A stretch of DNA of 64,000 nucleotides. Origin: Lutjanus erythropterus (taxonomy: Eukaryota > Chordata > Actinopteri > Lutjaniformes > Lutjanidae). Position numbers and translations under genes: made by a program. The notes below the pieces were generated by a model. The model searched no databases, was not told the origin of the DNA, and worked only from the letters and a program-made list of their open reading frames with translations. Location: assembly GCA_020091685.1 (NCBI GenBank), contig CM034607.1, positions 8,181,465-8,245,464 on the forward strand. Direction: 5' to 3'. Shown here one piece after another: positions 1 through 11,084 of this stretch. The first letter of the stretch is position 1; each line of letters starts with the position of its first letter.

Positions 1-394
1 AACGTGTTAAGTTGAAATGTTTGCGTCTCTGACAATACGCTGCAGCCCGTGTCCCCCTTTGAAAGTCATATTCAGGGCCACAATAACTGATTTTGTCAGT
101 TATGTCATGTTTTTTAGAGTTCAAATTAAACCAAATGAGTTAGTTTCTGTTTATGAGTTGTAAAAAATGATTAACAATCTTGCATAGGGAGTACACTGTA
201 TAACCAAATGTTCACATTAATTTTAATAAGACTCAAAACTTAAACACATAATTTTTAGTTAATAGGAAGTTTACCGAACTTGAAATAATTGTTTCTTACT
301 TTTTAGAATTAGTCAGTTCTGTCCTGTAAAGAAAGAAGTTGAGAAAACCTTCCAGGCAGTTGCCGTCACTAGATTTTGGAGCTTTGAATCGAAC
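1..394. other. AT-rich noncoding DNA, no gene seen
   Basis: Nothing here reads as a gene. The stretch is AT-rich with many short stops in all frames. A CACTGTA near 195 and ACTCAAAACTTAA runs near 230-240 resemble pieces of the palindromic MITE that follows, so that element may begin earlier than the aligned part. Confidence 0.5.
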
Positions 395-815
395 TCTCAA
401 AACTCAAGTTTTGAAATAAACTAAATAACATTTTTGCCGACCTAGAATGTTATGTTAAGATAATTTACCTTTCTTCTTTAGATAAAATTTGATCTTTTTA
501 GAAACTCCCCCAAAAAATCAGATTTTAAAAACTGTTCACCATGAAGTAAGGACCTGATTTGTTTTTATTTGGGTGCTTGAAAATGAAATGGTGGCAATTG
601 AAAATCATACATTATTAACCATTACTCACTTCAACAATTTTTAAAATATACACTTTTTATTTATTTATTTATTTTTGTTTCTAAAAGTCAAAGGTTCAAG
701 TTTATCTAAAGAAGAAAATCTCAACAAAACATTAGTTTGTAAAGAGAGCTTAAGAGCTTGAGTTGGGCTCTAAACTCAAAAATCTATTAAATTAAGTTGC
801 CTTGAAATTATGTGT
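395..815 (-). mobile_element. Palindromic MITE (ACTGTAAAAA family), diverged copy
   Basis: This region aligns by eye with the copy at 62673-63171. The centre (a GCTTGAAAATGAAATG motif near 577) matches the reverse complement of that copy. The outer arms, with TTCTTTAGATAAA and TCAAGTTTATCTAAA, are near mirror images of each other, so the element is palindromic. No protein is encoded. The expected ACTGTAAAAA ends are not clear in this copy, so its limits are approximate. An (ATTT)n run lies at about 656-677. Confidence 0.5.
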
Positions 816-2124
816 TTTCTCAACATTTTATTTATTTATTTTATTTATGTATTTGTTTGTTGCAATGAGGGGGTGAATGAGAATTGCATTTATTGAAAAT
901 ATTTGAGTTGGCTTAATCAGTCATTTTAATTTAACTGTAATCAAGGAGTGCATGTGACACTAACTAAGCTCTGATAACCTTCAACTTTTAACTTAATCAA
1001 CACGATAATAATAAACACGAAGAAATAAAAATCTACTGGCACTGAACATTTTTAAGTTAGTAGAACTTCTAAACAAATTTTAAGTTGTCACTACTAATTG
1101 AGAGTAATTTATAATGATCGATGAATTGTTGATTTGAAGTGAATTTTGAGTGTCCTTACTGAGTGTTAAAAGCGGAATGCATTATTTGGCTTAAGTCACT
1201 ATTTACCTACAGAAGCCCTGAAGGAAAGCAAGAAAAATAAAGTCTGGTGGTCAGTTTTATAAGTCTGATCTGTATTGTTTTTTCCTCAGGTGGAAAAGGT
1301 TTAGCTGGGATGATCTTTGCTTCACTTAATGATAGCTGGTTTGGTCCAGTGAGTTTAAAAAAACTTAAAAAACCCAATTGAACCAATTCAGGTGGACCAA
1401 ACATAATACATGATTTGATCAGAATTTTTTTTTTTTGAGACTTTAGAGTCACCAAGAGAAAATGGCAGTTGCAGGAGGGAAAGAGAAACCTTAGTGAAGT
1501 GCTTTTACTGGCAGATACAAGATATAATTTCAAGTTACTCCACAAAAGTAGACTGCCATCACTAAAAGAGAAAGCTGAATGAGACTCATTCAAAACATGA
1601 CATTACTTCAGCTACTACTGAAGTACACTTTTTACAGTGTATTTTCACAGGTAAAAAAAAACTTTCAGAAGTTATCCTGGCAAAACTTGTTTCCACCAGA
1701 TGAAAATAAAATAAAATAAGGAGCAATCCTTTCCACCTGTTCTTGAGGGTTAATTGAGGATGATCTATTGGCAGACATGGAATACAATCATCATATAAAC
1801 ATTTTCAGTGGTGCATAATTACATGAAAATAAAATCTGTTGTGTTTTCGTTACCTCAGAAGGAGCCCATTTCTTGCAAAAAAAAAAATGGTGAATCTTAA
1901 CACCACTAGACGATTAGATTGAACAGTAACACTTTTTAATATCCATCTTTAATAAATGGTAAATTAAACGTAAACTTGTACAACACAGCCATATTATTAC
2001 CTTTTTACTGTGGTCAGCTCTTTCCATTAACCTTAAAGCAGCTTAACCAAGGAGGGGCTGCTCTAATGTTCCTCAGACCCAGTCTACACACACAGGTTCT
2101 GACGGGTGTGAGACTGGATACTGT

Positions 2125-2127
<3 letters not shown>
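816..2127. other. Noncoding DNA, no gene recognised
   Basis: A second ATTT-rich run occurs near 826-856. The rest is AT-rich unique DNA. A 128-codon frame on the minus strand (1207-1593) is rich in Ser, Leu and Phe and overlaps homopolymer tracts. It resembles no protein family I know and is treated as chance. I see no promoter or RNA gene. Confidence 0.5.

Positions 2128-2192
<65 letters not shown>
2128..2192. repeat. (GT)n microsatellite
   Basis: About 32 uninterrupted GT units. The alternating Cys-Val frame that runs through it is an artefact. Confidence 0.98.
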
Positions 2193-2193
<1 letters not shown>

Positions 2194-2465
2194 ATAACTG
2201 ACTACTTTTGCTGATGAGTAATTAGTGACTTACTGTAACTGCATTTTAATGAGTAATATGTAAAATGTAAATTATTACACTTTTCAAATAACTTACTCAA
2301 AACACCCACAGTATTGTGGTAGAACTTTAAGATTCTTTCCATGTCCAACATGCAACACTAGAAGGAAAAAGACTGGAGAGGTTTGGTCAAGTTACACATT
2401 CTGGTCTGTTTTTCTATGTGATATGCAAAACAGTTACAGCACAGTATAGCAATACAATACAATTC

Positions 2466-2580
2466 CAGTGGTTCCCAATCTTTTTTCCATGGAGCCCCCC
2501 TTACATGTATCTGAGGAAAGCTAAAGAATGCTAAAGAAATGACATGACTTGTGCCTCATATGACAGTGTTTTGTCTGGTG
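2466..2580 (+). mobile_element. hAT-like element end (CAGTGGTTCCCAA type)
   Basis: The segment opens with CAGTGGTTCCCAATC and then a run like ATGGAGCCCCCC. The same layout (CAGCGGTCCCCAACC, GTAGAGCCCCCCC) occurs at 52942. CAG(T/C)GGT...CCAA starts are typical of hAT TIRs in fish. I could not find the matching right end, so this is a lone or diverged terminus with an arbitrary right limit. Confidence 0.45.
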
Positions 2581-3399
2581 GAGTCATTCATTGGATAAGG
2601 AAACTTAAATTTAAACTTACAATGAGAAAAAAAGAGAGAAAAAACACCCCAGAAAAAATTAAAATGAGAAAAAGAAATCCATACCCTTCCAGGACGCCAA
2701 GTCCACTTACAGACAGGTGACACATTTTGAAATGTGTGAAACATAATTTTGGGTGATAATAGCACAATAACATCTGATTTAATGCTATGAAGAGGTGAAA
2801 CTATTATTTTGTACATAAATGTCATTTACCAACTGTAAGATGTTGGAAAAGCTTGAAAATGAACCATGAAAATGCTTTAACTGTGCTTCAGTTTGACTTT
2901 TGAAGGTATATCAATCCTGAAACTGTAATTAGCCCATTAGCATGACTTCCAGTTAGGAAGTGGTGTAATCTTCAGCAGCTGTTGCTATGGTTACATGTTG
3001 GGCAGTGAATGAATTTCAAATGGCGTTTAAACTTGAGTTAAACTATGTGTGCATTACACGTTTTCACGCACAACTGCCGGCCAATCAGAAAAGACTATTC
3101 ACCCAGACCATAGTATGAGATAAAATAATGAAGTTATAGCAACAGAATATCAGAAAATAAAACAAAATATAGAATGTAATAATATAGGCGTGAGAATGAA
3201 CTGGGTAAGAGCAGATTGCAAGTATCTGGATGCTCGTAAGAAAATAAAACACAAAAAAGAAAATGTTGTGCATACAGCAAAAATTACAGCAAGATAGCAA
3301 ATATCACTGCGGTCTCATCATTTGATCAATTTCAACACAATTCAATACATTTAATATCTACAATCAACAGAATATCTGTGTTGAGTTTGGTCACATTTG
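2581..3399. other. Noncoding DNA, no gene seen
   Basis: AT-rich unique sequence. Several short overlapping minus-strand frames (2556-2825, 3085-3300) are Phe/Leu-rich, mutually inconsistent, and look like chance. The GC-richer patch near 2930-3080 has no recognisable motif. Confidence 0.45.
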
Positions 3400-4290
3400 A
3401 ATGAAGACTTGTGAAGATACAAATGTTCATTGATTTTTCTTCTTTATAAAAATACAGTGTGATGGACTTTTGCATCGACCACAGGTTGCAGTGAGACAGA
3501 CTTTTTCAGATCACAATTCAGCAGATGTGCTGAAGAAACTTCAGCTCTGTAGGACATACGGATGATCTTTGGAAGTTTGGATTGTGAAATATAAATGTAG
3601 GTTTATTGTAATAAGTCATGCCAACTTCAGTCAGCTATGACCAAACTTCATGCCTCAACTGTGTCATGACCCGAGACAGTCCAAAACAATTCATGCAGCC
3701 AATTATGAGATAGAAATGTTTCCACATTTGTAGCGCCCACAGAGGTGAAACACAATGCACTTTAATGCATTAGTTTAGTGAACATACCTGAAGTTTCACG
3801 TGTGCTCTGTTTCAAGGGTTATTGCAAATGTGAGATAAATGGCTATTTTTTTTTTTTTTTTTAAATCTAACTGATTGACAATAACTTCAGATCAGCAAAG
3901 TCTGTAGATGATGAATTTTTGTGCTGATTGGCCTAACAGTCTGGGTGGAGTTTGCAAAATAGGATTTTGATAAAACTGAGAAAAAGTCATAAAAAATGGC
4001 GTTTTTAAAGCAGAGGACTAACTGAGAAAAATGCAGCTAAACTGGATGATTAAAATAGCAAAATAATTTGGAGTCTAGCCTAAGCCGTTTTCAAGATAAT
4101 TGTTATAGTGCCACCTTGAGGTCGATGACTGTCATTTTTGTAACCCACCTGTACATTTTGGTGAATTTTCATGCAACAGTTTTTGCTGCATGAACACTTT
4201 TAGAGGAGAAACATAAGAAGAAGAAGACCAAAGAAAGAAAGGAAAAAAAAGACAGAGAATAATCAGAACAAAATCAAAAGTGGTTTGGAG
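3400..4290 (+). repeat. Diverged teleost interspersed repeat (TAGCGCC family)
   Basis: Landmarks seen are TAGCGCCCACAGAGG near 3731, TTTCAAGGGTTATTGCAAATG near 3810, a GCCTAACAGTCTGGGTGGAG stretch near 3930, GTGCCACCTTGAGGTCGATG near 4110, and an A/G-rich tail (AAGAAGAAGACC) near 4216. From general knowledge this order of landmarks is that of a common, poorly named repeat in teleosts. No reading frame is preserved. Its class and exact ends are uncertain. Confidence 0.4.
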
Positions 4291-4482
4291 TGAGAGATGT
4301 TGCTTGGATCCCTAATTACACAGAGGGAAAGGACCAGGATAATGGCATCTAAAAATCAAACAACTGATGGTGCTGTTGATAAATGATTATTACATTTATT
4401 ATAATTCTTATTACATTGTCATTATCACTATCATTATTATAGTAGTGGTGTGTCTCTGTCCACTACAGACAGACAAACAGGC

Positions 4483-4535
4483 AAAGTTGCCCAGGGGCCT
4501 CAGACCCATGAGGGCCCCAAAAGCTCCATATGATA

Positions 4536-4536
<1 letters not shown>
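4483..4536 (+). repeat. GGGGCC-type hAT-like fragment
   Basis: AACAGGCAAAGTTGCCCAGG followed by a GAGGGCCCC motif matches the start of the fragment at 23865-23960, which has GGCAAAGCAGGTAACTGCCC and TCAGGGGCCCC. The shared layout suggests the same dispersed element, cut off here by the following (CA)n tract. Confidence 0.4.

Positions 4537-4538
<2 letters not shown>

Positions 4539-4591
<53 letters not shown>
4539..4591. repeat. (CA)n microsatellite
   Basis: About 26 CA units. The Thr-His frames that cross it are artefacts. Confidence 0.98.
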
Positions 4592-4593
<2 letters not shown>

Positions 4594-4599
4594 TTAGGC

Positions 4600-4860
4600 T
4601 GGAGGTTCTATTAGAATATGTTAATGAGTACCTTGACCTCACAATGGATCAGTGTTCTATCTTCTATGAGTTCTATAAGACTTCACCTCCTCAGTGGACA
4701 CCTCAGAGAGATTTTCAGCACTGAACTACAAACATCTCACCACAAAACCTACCAGACAACTGGACCTGAAGACAGAGAGCACAGAAGAAGAGAAAAGAGA
4801 GAAAAACAAAAGACAGAACAAGCAAAGCCGGCTCAGCTCAAAGTGTCTGAACACAAACAG
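4600..4860 (+). other. Exon-like block A, ending at a splice donor
   Basis: The block ends in ACACAAACAG|GTAAGTAAAT at 4860/4861, a textbook vertebrate 5' splice site. An ATG at 4644 opens a 26-codon frame (MDQCSIFYEFYKTSPPQWTP..., stop at 4722-4724). The 3' part (4770-4860) is purine-rich and is clearly related to 6095-6176 in block B, including CAAGCAAAGCC and GTGTCTGAA. The similarity runs past the donor into the intron-like flank. No acceptor is evident on the left. It may be a 5' untranslated or short coding exon of an unidentified gene or lncRNA, or part of a repeat that carries a donor-like site. I do not recognise the peptide. Confidence 0.35.
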
Positions 4861-5934
4861 GTAAGTAAATGAACTGATAAAGAAACTTAAGGATTAAATT
4901 GCTCAGAATTTAAAAACTTGTAAAAAGGTGATGAATAAGTTTTTAAAGTTTGAAGGAAATTCAGTGAAGAGTTTGAGTGTGAGCTGCAGGACAGGCAGAC
5001 TTCACACAGACACAACATGAAACCATTACAGCTGTGATCTTTGAACAATGCACCAGATAACCTGTTGATCCATATTACATAAAAGAGAACAAGAGTAAAA
5101 CTGTATGAAAGAGAATTGTTACCATAAAAAATATCTTTTTAATTTGAAAACAAAAAAGTTTTTGGAGTAAAAAAAAAGAAAAGAAACAGTTTATGAGTGT
5201 TTACAGTGAAATTTTAATTTTAATACTAAGCTTATTATCCCATTTATTGGTTATGTCTGTTTTTAAACACAGAGATATTTATTTTACAAAGCTTTAATTC
5301 AGAGTAAGAATTTAAGAATAAAGAATTGAAGAATTTAGGAGCATTAAACTAAAAGAAAAGATGATAATTGCAACACCGTGCTTTATTTTTTTCTGAACTT
5401 TTGTAAATAATGTTTCTTTCACTTCTAACACTTAAAAGTTTCATTACACAAATTCAAAATGATGGTACCTAAGGTTGTAAGACGTATTGAAGTATCAATA
5501 CTTTTTCATTATCATGTGTGTGAAACTATTAAATATCTATTAATAATAGTATCTGAAGTACTGACACGAAATAATAATTCTCATTCAAAACTTAAGTTCA
5601 GTCTTTACTGTCCTGTAGAAGAGGATAAATTTGACATGCAGAATAGCACAACTAGTTTTCAGTGACCTTTTCTGTACCGGCACTGTGTGCAGGTTTGTCA
5701 AGACAAAGTGAAAATAAATCATCTCTAAAATTATTATCTATTTTGTGTGCCTAGGACTTATTTCTTGGTTCCCTGGAATGGAAAGAACAATCATTTTTAT
5801 ACTAGTATTGTATGGAAGTATTTTGACATCTCTAGGTACTTCTACTTCTGTCTCTGTTGAGCAAAGAGTTTCAACACCTCTTCGAGCACAGCTTACATTT
5901 TTCCAATGTTTGTGTTTGTCCACTAGATTTCTGA
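4861..5934 (+). other. Intron-like AT-rich DNA between exon-like blocks
   Basis: The stretch has no stable reading frame. Near 5463-5510 a sequence with GTATTGAAGTATCAATAC, and near 5800-5830 an ACTAGTATTGTATGGAAGTA piece, look like two ends of a diverged hAT-like insertion. This is weak. The right edge, TTTTTCCAATGTTTGTGTTTGTCCACTAG, could act as a 3' splice site for block B. Confidence 0.35.
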
Positions 5935-6176
5935 TTCAAGTAACACAGACAAAGAAGAAGCAGAGATCATGGATGAAGCCTGCAGCACTCCTACTTTCTT
6001 TGCTGAGCTGATGCAGTGTGGCGACCTGTTAGACGAGGAAGAGGACGCCTGGCTTTATTTCAGAAGTGTGCCGAAGCTACTTAGAGTCTGGAGTCAGAGA
6101 GCTCAGAAGAAGAGGAAGAAAAACAACAGACACAACTAGGTAAAGCCAGCTCATCTGAAAACGTCTGAAGAGACAG
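5935..6176 (+). other. Exon-like block B with a 56-codon frame
   Basis: It is bounded on the left by a pyrimidine-rich run ending TCCACTAG and on the right by GAGACAG|GTAAGC at 6176/6177. An ATG at 5969 opens 56 codons (MDEACSTPTFFAELMQCGDL..., stop at 6137-6139), with an acidic stretch LLDEEEDAW near residues 20-28 and a basic tail KKRKKNN near residues 47-53. The start (MDEACS, FFAEL) is loosely like block A (MDQCS, FYEF), and the 3' ends of the two blocks align at the DNA level. I read this as a possible tandem exon duplication, functional or decayed. I cannot name the family. Confidence 0.35.
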
Positions 6177-7900
6177 GTAAGCAAATGCACAACACAAGGA
6201 GCTTAAGCATTAATCTGAATTAGAGTTTAGAAATTAATTTGCACGCTTTAACATAAAACATATTACAAAAGTTACAAATGCATTTTTAGTGAGGGAAGTG
6301 CTGTGAAGCAACAGCGCTGCCCTTCAAAGGAAAAAGGTTAGTAACTTCTTTTTTTGTGTGTCAAAAAATTTATTTAAGTTATGTATAATCATTTTGTGAC
6401 ATTAAAGACCTTTGTCATGTGGACAAATATCCTAGATAGGCATAATAATAAGAGAAACCAAGGCTAACCCTGTAACTTCAGTTCAGTCCACCATGTGAAA
6501 TATATGCAAGAAAATTAAGAAATATTTCAACTATACATCATACTAGTATATATAACAGTGTAGAAAAATATTGAAATAAGACCAGAGTCATGCATTGCGT
6601 TAAAATTAAGCAACCAGTGTCATATTTTGTCTGAAAAGGTTTGATGATATTTATTGACTTTTATATTTAAAATTCCAATTTTACATCATAATATTAGTAG
6701 TTTTAAATGCTCAGAAACAAAACCACTGAAATAATTTGATTTTAAAAGTTATATGGAACATCACAAGTGTACTGTAATATAATAATAAGTGTTTTAAAAA
6801 AATAATGATAGTAACAATAATGTAATGAATAACAGCAGAAGGTGTAATTTCATTTGACATCATTATCAGACTGAGGATTTTATCACATTTGTCGTTATAC
6901 TGCTTTTTAGAGCTAAAATGAAAAAATAAAATGGAAGTTAGTACCTTTTACTTTGGTATGACCCAGTATTCTTTGATGAGCTCTGCAAATGTCAAATCAG
7001 AGGTCAGGATTAACATGTAGAAAGAATAATATGAATGATATACAGCTATAAAACTGCCACATATCCAGTGATCTGCCTGCAACTATTTTGGCTCGACAAC
7101 TTTAACTTTTCAACTCAGTTAATACTGTCAATAACTTTTCACAGAGGCTAAGTAACAAGAATATAAGGAAACTGTTTCAAAATCAAAATGCATTTATTAA
7201 TCAAGATCAAAAAACAAAATCACAAAATCACAGGTGACGACACAGGTCAGTTCTTTGAAACGGGCGTTTATTGCTTGGGTACATCTCTGCTGCATCCTCG
7301 CCTTCACGCCATCACACATATGCCATTAAAACTCAGCCACTTATTGCAAAAAGAGTTTCAACCTCCTTAAAAAGTCTCTTACAAGTTTATTAAGGTCCCT
7401 TTACTGTCTGATGGGGCTTCAGATGTGAACTTAACTTGACTGGCAGGGCCTCATGAGATGTTCACTTTGCGTTGTATACAGTCCCTCAGTGAACTTGACC
7501 ACAAACTGGGAAAATTAGTTCCAGCCAAGAAATGAATAATGAAAAAGAGCATATGTGGTTACAACATTTTTAGTAAATTATATTATTTTTACCTCTTTAC
7601 TGCATGAAGTTCCCTCACTTGAATTATTTATCAGTGTAACACGGACACACGATTTATGTAACAGCACTTAGACCTGTGTTTTATAACCACAGAGAAATAC
7701 AGAGGCTGTTTAAGGCTTTTGCAGAGCCTCGTATCAGGTGTCTCCATCCTCTAATTTGTGAATGTGAACTAATGCAAAGAGTTCTTGAATCAAAATTAAC
7801 TCACTGAGACGTGTTTTTACGTGGGATATCTGTGGATTGTTATAATAGGGGGAAAAAAATGAGATTAGGGCTGAAAATTTTATTTGCAGCCATGAAAAAA
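6177..7900. other. Noncoding DNA downstream of exon-like block B
   Basis: The first about 100 bases resemble the flank after block A. Beyond that the sequence is AT-rich with no recognised repeat or gene. A region near 7370-7510 is slightly GC-richer but shows no motif I can name. Confidence 0.4.
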
Positions 7901-8480
7901 AGAGCCGGAACCAAAATAAGTGGTGTGTTCTGTCTGTCTATCGATCATCTTTAAGAACCATGGGCAATTTCCTACCTTCCAGCCAGAGCAAACAGTTTGC
8001 GTGGAATTTGTTGTCATAGCACAGCTACACTGAACGAGTGCAGGTCCTGGTCATGGATGACAAACTGAGCTTCGCCCTGAATAAGTGTTCATGTAATTTC
8101 TTTAGCGGGATGAATGATAATGTAATTGTTCACTACTGATGGATGGTGATGCAATGGCAACGACTGATGGAGTTGTCAGCGCGGTTTAGTGAACACAGCC
8201 ATCTGTCAAGCCGCCGCAGCAGAGCCCATTCTTCACACGCGCACAATGACAACTTTTTATTAGGTGATAAACAAGCTTTGGAGTGTTTTAGTGGAGGTTA
8301 CCTGCAGAGAGGCATTGGCTCCACGTGATGGCCAGATAAGTTTCTCAGTAGGGTCAGATCCATGGATCACAGAGAAATAGATGTTTTTCATAGCAGAGTT
8401 TTTGACATGAAGCAGCAGTGTAAGCACAGGCGTTACCAGTGATACCATGGTTCTGTTCCATTCAGTTCTGCATGTTGGCC
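7901..8480. other. Repeat-poor block, possible regulatory DNA
   Basis: No dispersed repeat was recognised. It is GC-richer than its surroundings, with interspersed TTTATTAGGTGATAAAC and GATGAATGATAATGTAATTG elements of the kind bound by homeodomain factors. Short frames on both strands overlap and contradict one another. Calling it regulatory is inference only. Confidence 0.25.
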
Positions 8481-8816
8481 CACTGGAACGGCTCTGCTAC
8501 ACTGAATGTAATAGGACATCAATTAGTATCATTGGTAAAACCAAGTGTTTACACTCCTATTGCATATCACTATGCAGTGTCGAACTCATGCTGCCTGAGG
8601 GGCAGAGGCAAAAACAAAAGCAGAGGCAAAAACAAAAGTGGCAGCACCTGTATGTGGCAGGAGACCAGAGCTGCAAAGGTCGTGTGGTGAAACAGTTCTG
8701 GTCCCTGGTTTAAATTAAAATAGTTTTATTATAAGACTTAAAGTACAACAATTACTACACCTCTAATAAGAACGCACTGGGAAGTATTAACTCGAGCAAA
8801 TTTTCTAGTGTGTAAG

Positions 8817-9000
8817 AGGGCACTTTATCACATTTTGTCCACTTGAAGGGCACCCAGTGGACACTTTTTCTTCACTGGAAGGGGAACCTGGAGGGATTTT
8901 ATCATGTTTCACCTACCATATCTGCAATTTATCTGCCATGAGGGGGAATCCAAGAGGGCACTTCATCATGTTTTGTCCATTTGAAGGGCACCCTATAGGG
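8817..9000 (+). repeat. Degenerate minisatellite, about 40-45 bp unit
   Basis: The unit reads GAGGGCACTT(T/C)ATCA(C/T) then TTTTGTCCA(C/T)TTGAAGGGCACCC. Two clear copies lie at 8817-8860 and 8955-8994, with a worn copy between (GGAGGGATTTTATCATGTTT near 8890). The 72-codon frame over it (8857-9075) is a repeat artefact. Confidence 0.6.
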
Positions 9001-9602
9001 CAGTCATTCCCAAACACTGGGTCGGGACCCACAGGTGGGTCACAGGAGATTTCATTTGGGTCACCAAATAAATAAACTAGTAGTAATATCATAATTATAT
9101 TCCTATAATTCAGTACTCTAAAATGTTCTATATTGTTTTCCAGATGAGAAGAAATAAAATAGATTGATTCCCATTTTTCAACTAAGGATCAATCTGGCAA
9201 TCATTTTTTCCACTAGTCAGTTAGTTGTTATAAAATGTCATAAAATGTCATGTCAATCAAAGTCCAAAATCATGTCCTCAAATGTCCAGTTTTGTCCACA
9301 ACTCAAAGAAATTCAGTTTACTGTCAGAGAAGAATGAGAGAAGATATTCATATTTTAGAAGTTGAAAATAGTGAATTTGGATTTTTTCTTTAAATATTCA
9401 AACTGATTAATTGAGTAATCATTGCAGCTCCAGTCAAGATGATATAATGTGATGTGGAAATGTGTGGAAAAGTAAAAATGGTCAGGAACATTAATTTATG
9501 CACAAATTAAGTCTGACCAAGATTCATTAATAAGGTTTGTTGTGGTTTGGGTCAGGATGGCTTCAAAAGTGGGTCCTCAGGAAAAAAGTTTGGTAAACAC
9601 TG
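9001..9602 (+). mobile_element. Non-autonomous hAT-like element, 602 bp
   Basis: The left end is CAGTCATTCCCAAACACTGG and the right end is AGTTTGGTAAACACTG. The reverse complement of the right end, CAGTGTTTACCAAACT, matches the left as an imperfect TIR. GGGTCGGGACCCACAGGTGG near 9020 and TGGGTCCTCAGG near 9572 extend the inverted symmetry. The flanking octamers CTATAGGG (8993-9000) and CTATGACT (9603-9610) share only their first four bases, so they are a worn or doubtful 8-bp target duplication. It has no transposase frame. It sits at the edge of the minisatellite at 8817-9000. Confidence 0.55.
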
Positions 9603-10139
9603 CTATGACTTGATGAACATTTTAACAGAAAAAATGACCAAAACATACAAACAAAAATGTGTTTTTATTGGTCGTTTCAGTACAGTAACATATTAATAGT
9701 ATTACTGTGAAACTATAGTCCATATTGATACTCCTTTTATGGTCTGAAAACCTGAAAACTGCTAAAAAACAGTCTGTCTGTCATGTGACCCTGCCAAGCT
9801 GGTCATAGCAGAATATATAGGCTCCTATCCCTAAAGTTACACCACTAGAAAGGCTTAATTATAATATGAATATAATATAATATACATACATATTACACAT
9901 ATTATTTTATACTATAAAAGTTCAAGTTTTGTATAAAATAATTAAAGAAAGAAGAGAGCATTAAACACCTTTAACAAGCTTTAAGTAAAGGTCTAACAGA
10001 GGATACTATTCACCAACTTTACAAATCCTGCTTCACTAAAGAGACCACAGTAATGCTAGCTGTCTATAAAGTTAGAGGCTAAGCAGGCTACCTGTCGATT
10101 CACATTAGTGTGGGGGTTTACGATACAAGACAGGATTAT
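9603..10139. other. Noncoding DNA, no gene seen
   Basis: AT-rich, with TATAAT-rich runs near 9855-9935. I recognise neither a repeat nor a coding signal. Confidence 0.45.
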
Positions 10140-10144
10140 AAATG

Positions 10145-10485
10145 TGTCACAGCTCAAGTTTCTTAGGTTAGGTTTTTTATTTCATTCATTAATGTTGTGT
10201 TTCCTGTTTTACTTTGAAATTCACATCTCTTGTTTCACATCACTTCACTTCCTGTCCCTGTGTGTTTTCCCTTTCTTTTTGTTTGGCTTCACCTGCTGTC
10301 CCACCCTGATTAGCCTCACCTGTGTCTGGTTGTCCTTCCCCTCACTGGAGTATTTAGTGTGTCTTGTTTTCTCTCAGTGTCAGTTTGTCTCCTAGTGTGT
10401 CTGGTGTTGCAGCCTTTTGTTTCTGTGTCCTTTTCTCCAGAGTTGTGCATTGAGTCCACTCTCACCTGGCTCACCAGTTGTAAGA
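10145..10485 (+). mobile_element. Solo LTR, Gypsy-like, 341 bp (fossil)
   Basis: The element starts TGTCACAG and ends near GTTGTAAGA. It is flanked by the pentamer AAATG on both sides (10140-10144 and 10486-10490), as expected for LTR retrotransposon insertion. The body shares the order CACTTCCTGTC, TTTTCCC, CACCTG, CCTCACCTGTGT, CCCCTCACT, GTATTTAG with the elements at 11306-11751 (opposite strand) and 33964-34433. No internal coding region or second LTR is next to it, so it is a relic of LTR-LTR recombination. It is old and diverged. The superfamily is inferred from the 5-bp duplication and general look. Confidence 0.6.
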
Positions 10486-10490
10486 AAATG

Positions 10491-10969
10491 GCTCATAGGG
10501 AGGATTTTGGGCTAATTCCTCAATGTTGTGTTTTGAGACTTTCACATTATTCATGCAAACACAGCAGAACCAAAGCAGGTGCACTACACAGTGTAGTGTA
10601 CTGTGCAGCTACACTACTTTAACATGAACACAAACACAACAACAACGATGATGACACAGGCCCTGTCAAGACTCAACGATGACACGAATGGGAAGTTAAG
10701 TGACACCCAGCAAATTTATGGTGGACAGGCCTCAAACTGGCTCAGTACTCCCACATTCCAGGATGTGGCCTGGACGTTCACAGCACTGTGAAACAAAGAA
10801 CAAGGGGACAGATCTTGCAATGCCAAACTGTAAATGTATATTAACTGACTTACTGAATATGATGTTTTGAGTTAACATGACAATGTGGAGGCCAGTGTCA
10901 GACTACCTGTTGGACTCACCTGTGTCCTCAGGATAATTAAAAAAGAAGGTTGTATCATTTTTTTCAATC

Positions 10970-11005
<36 letters not shown>

Positions 11006-11084
11006 TGAACCCATGTTGGGTTATCCATAACTGCATGTATCCCTTTGCAATATTGTTAAGATTATGACACTCCAATCTTCTCTA
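10491..11084. other. Noncoding DNA with an (AAT)n tract
   Basis: No gene recognised. A pure (AAT)n tract of about 35 bases lies at 10970-11004. Two short plus-strand frames here (10603-10791, 10885-11067) have no recognisable features. Confidence 0.5.
10970..11004. repeat. (AAT)n microsatellite
   Basis: About 11-12 AAT units. The poly-Asn frame through it is an artefact. Confidence 0.95.
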
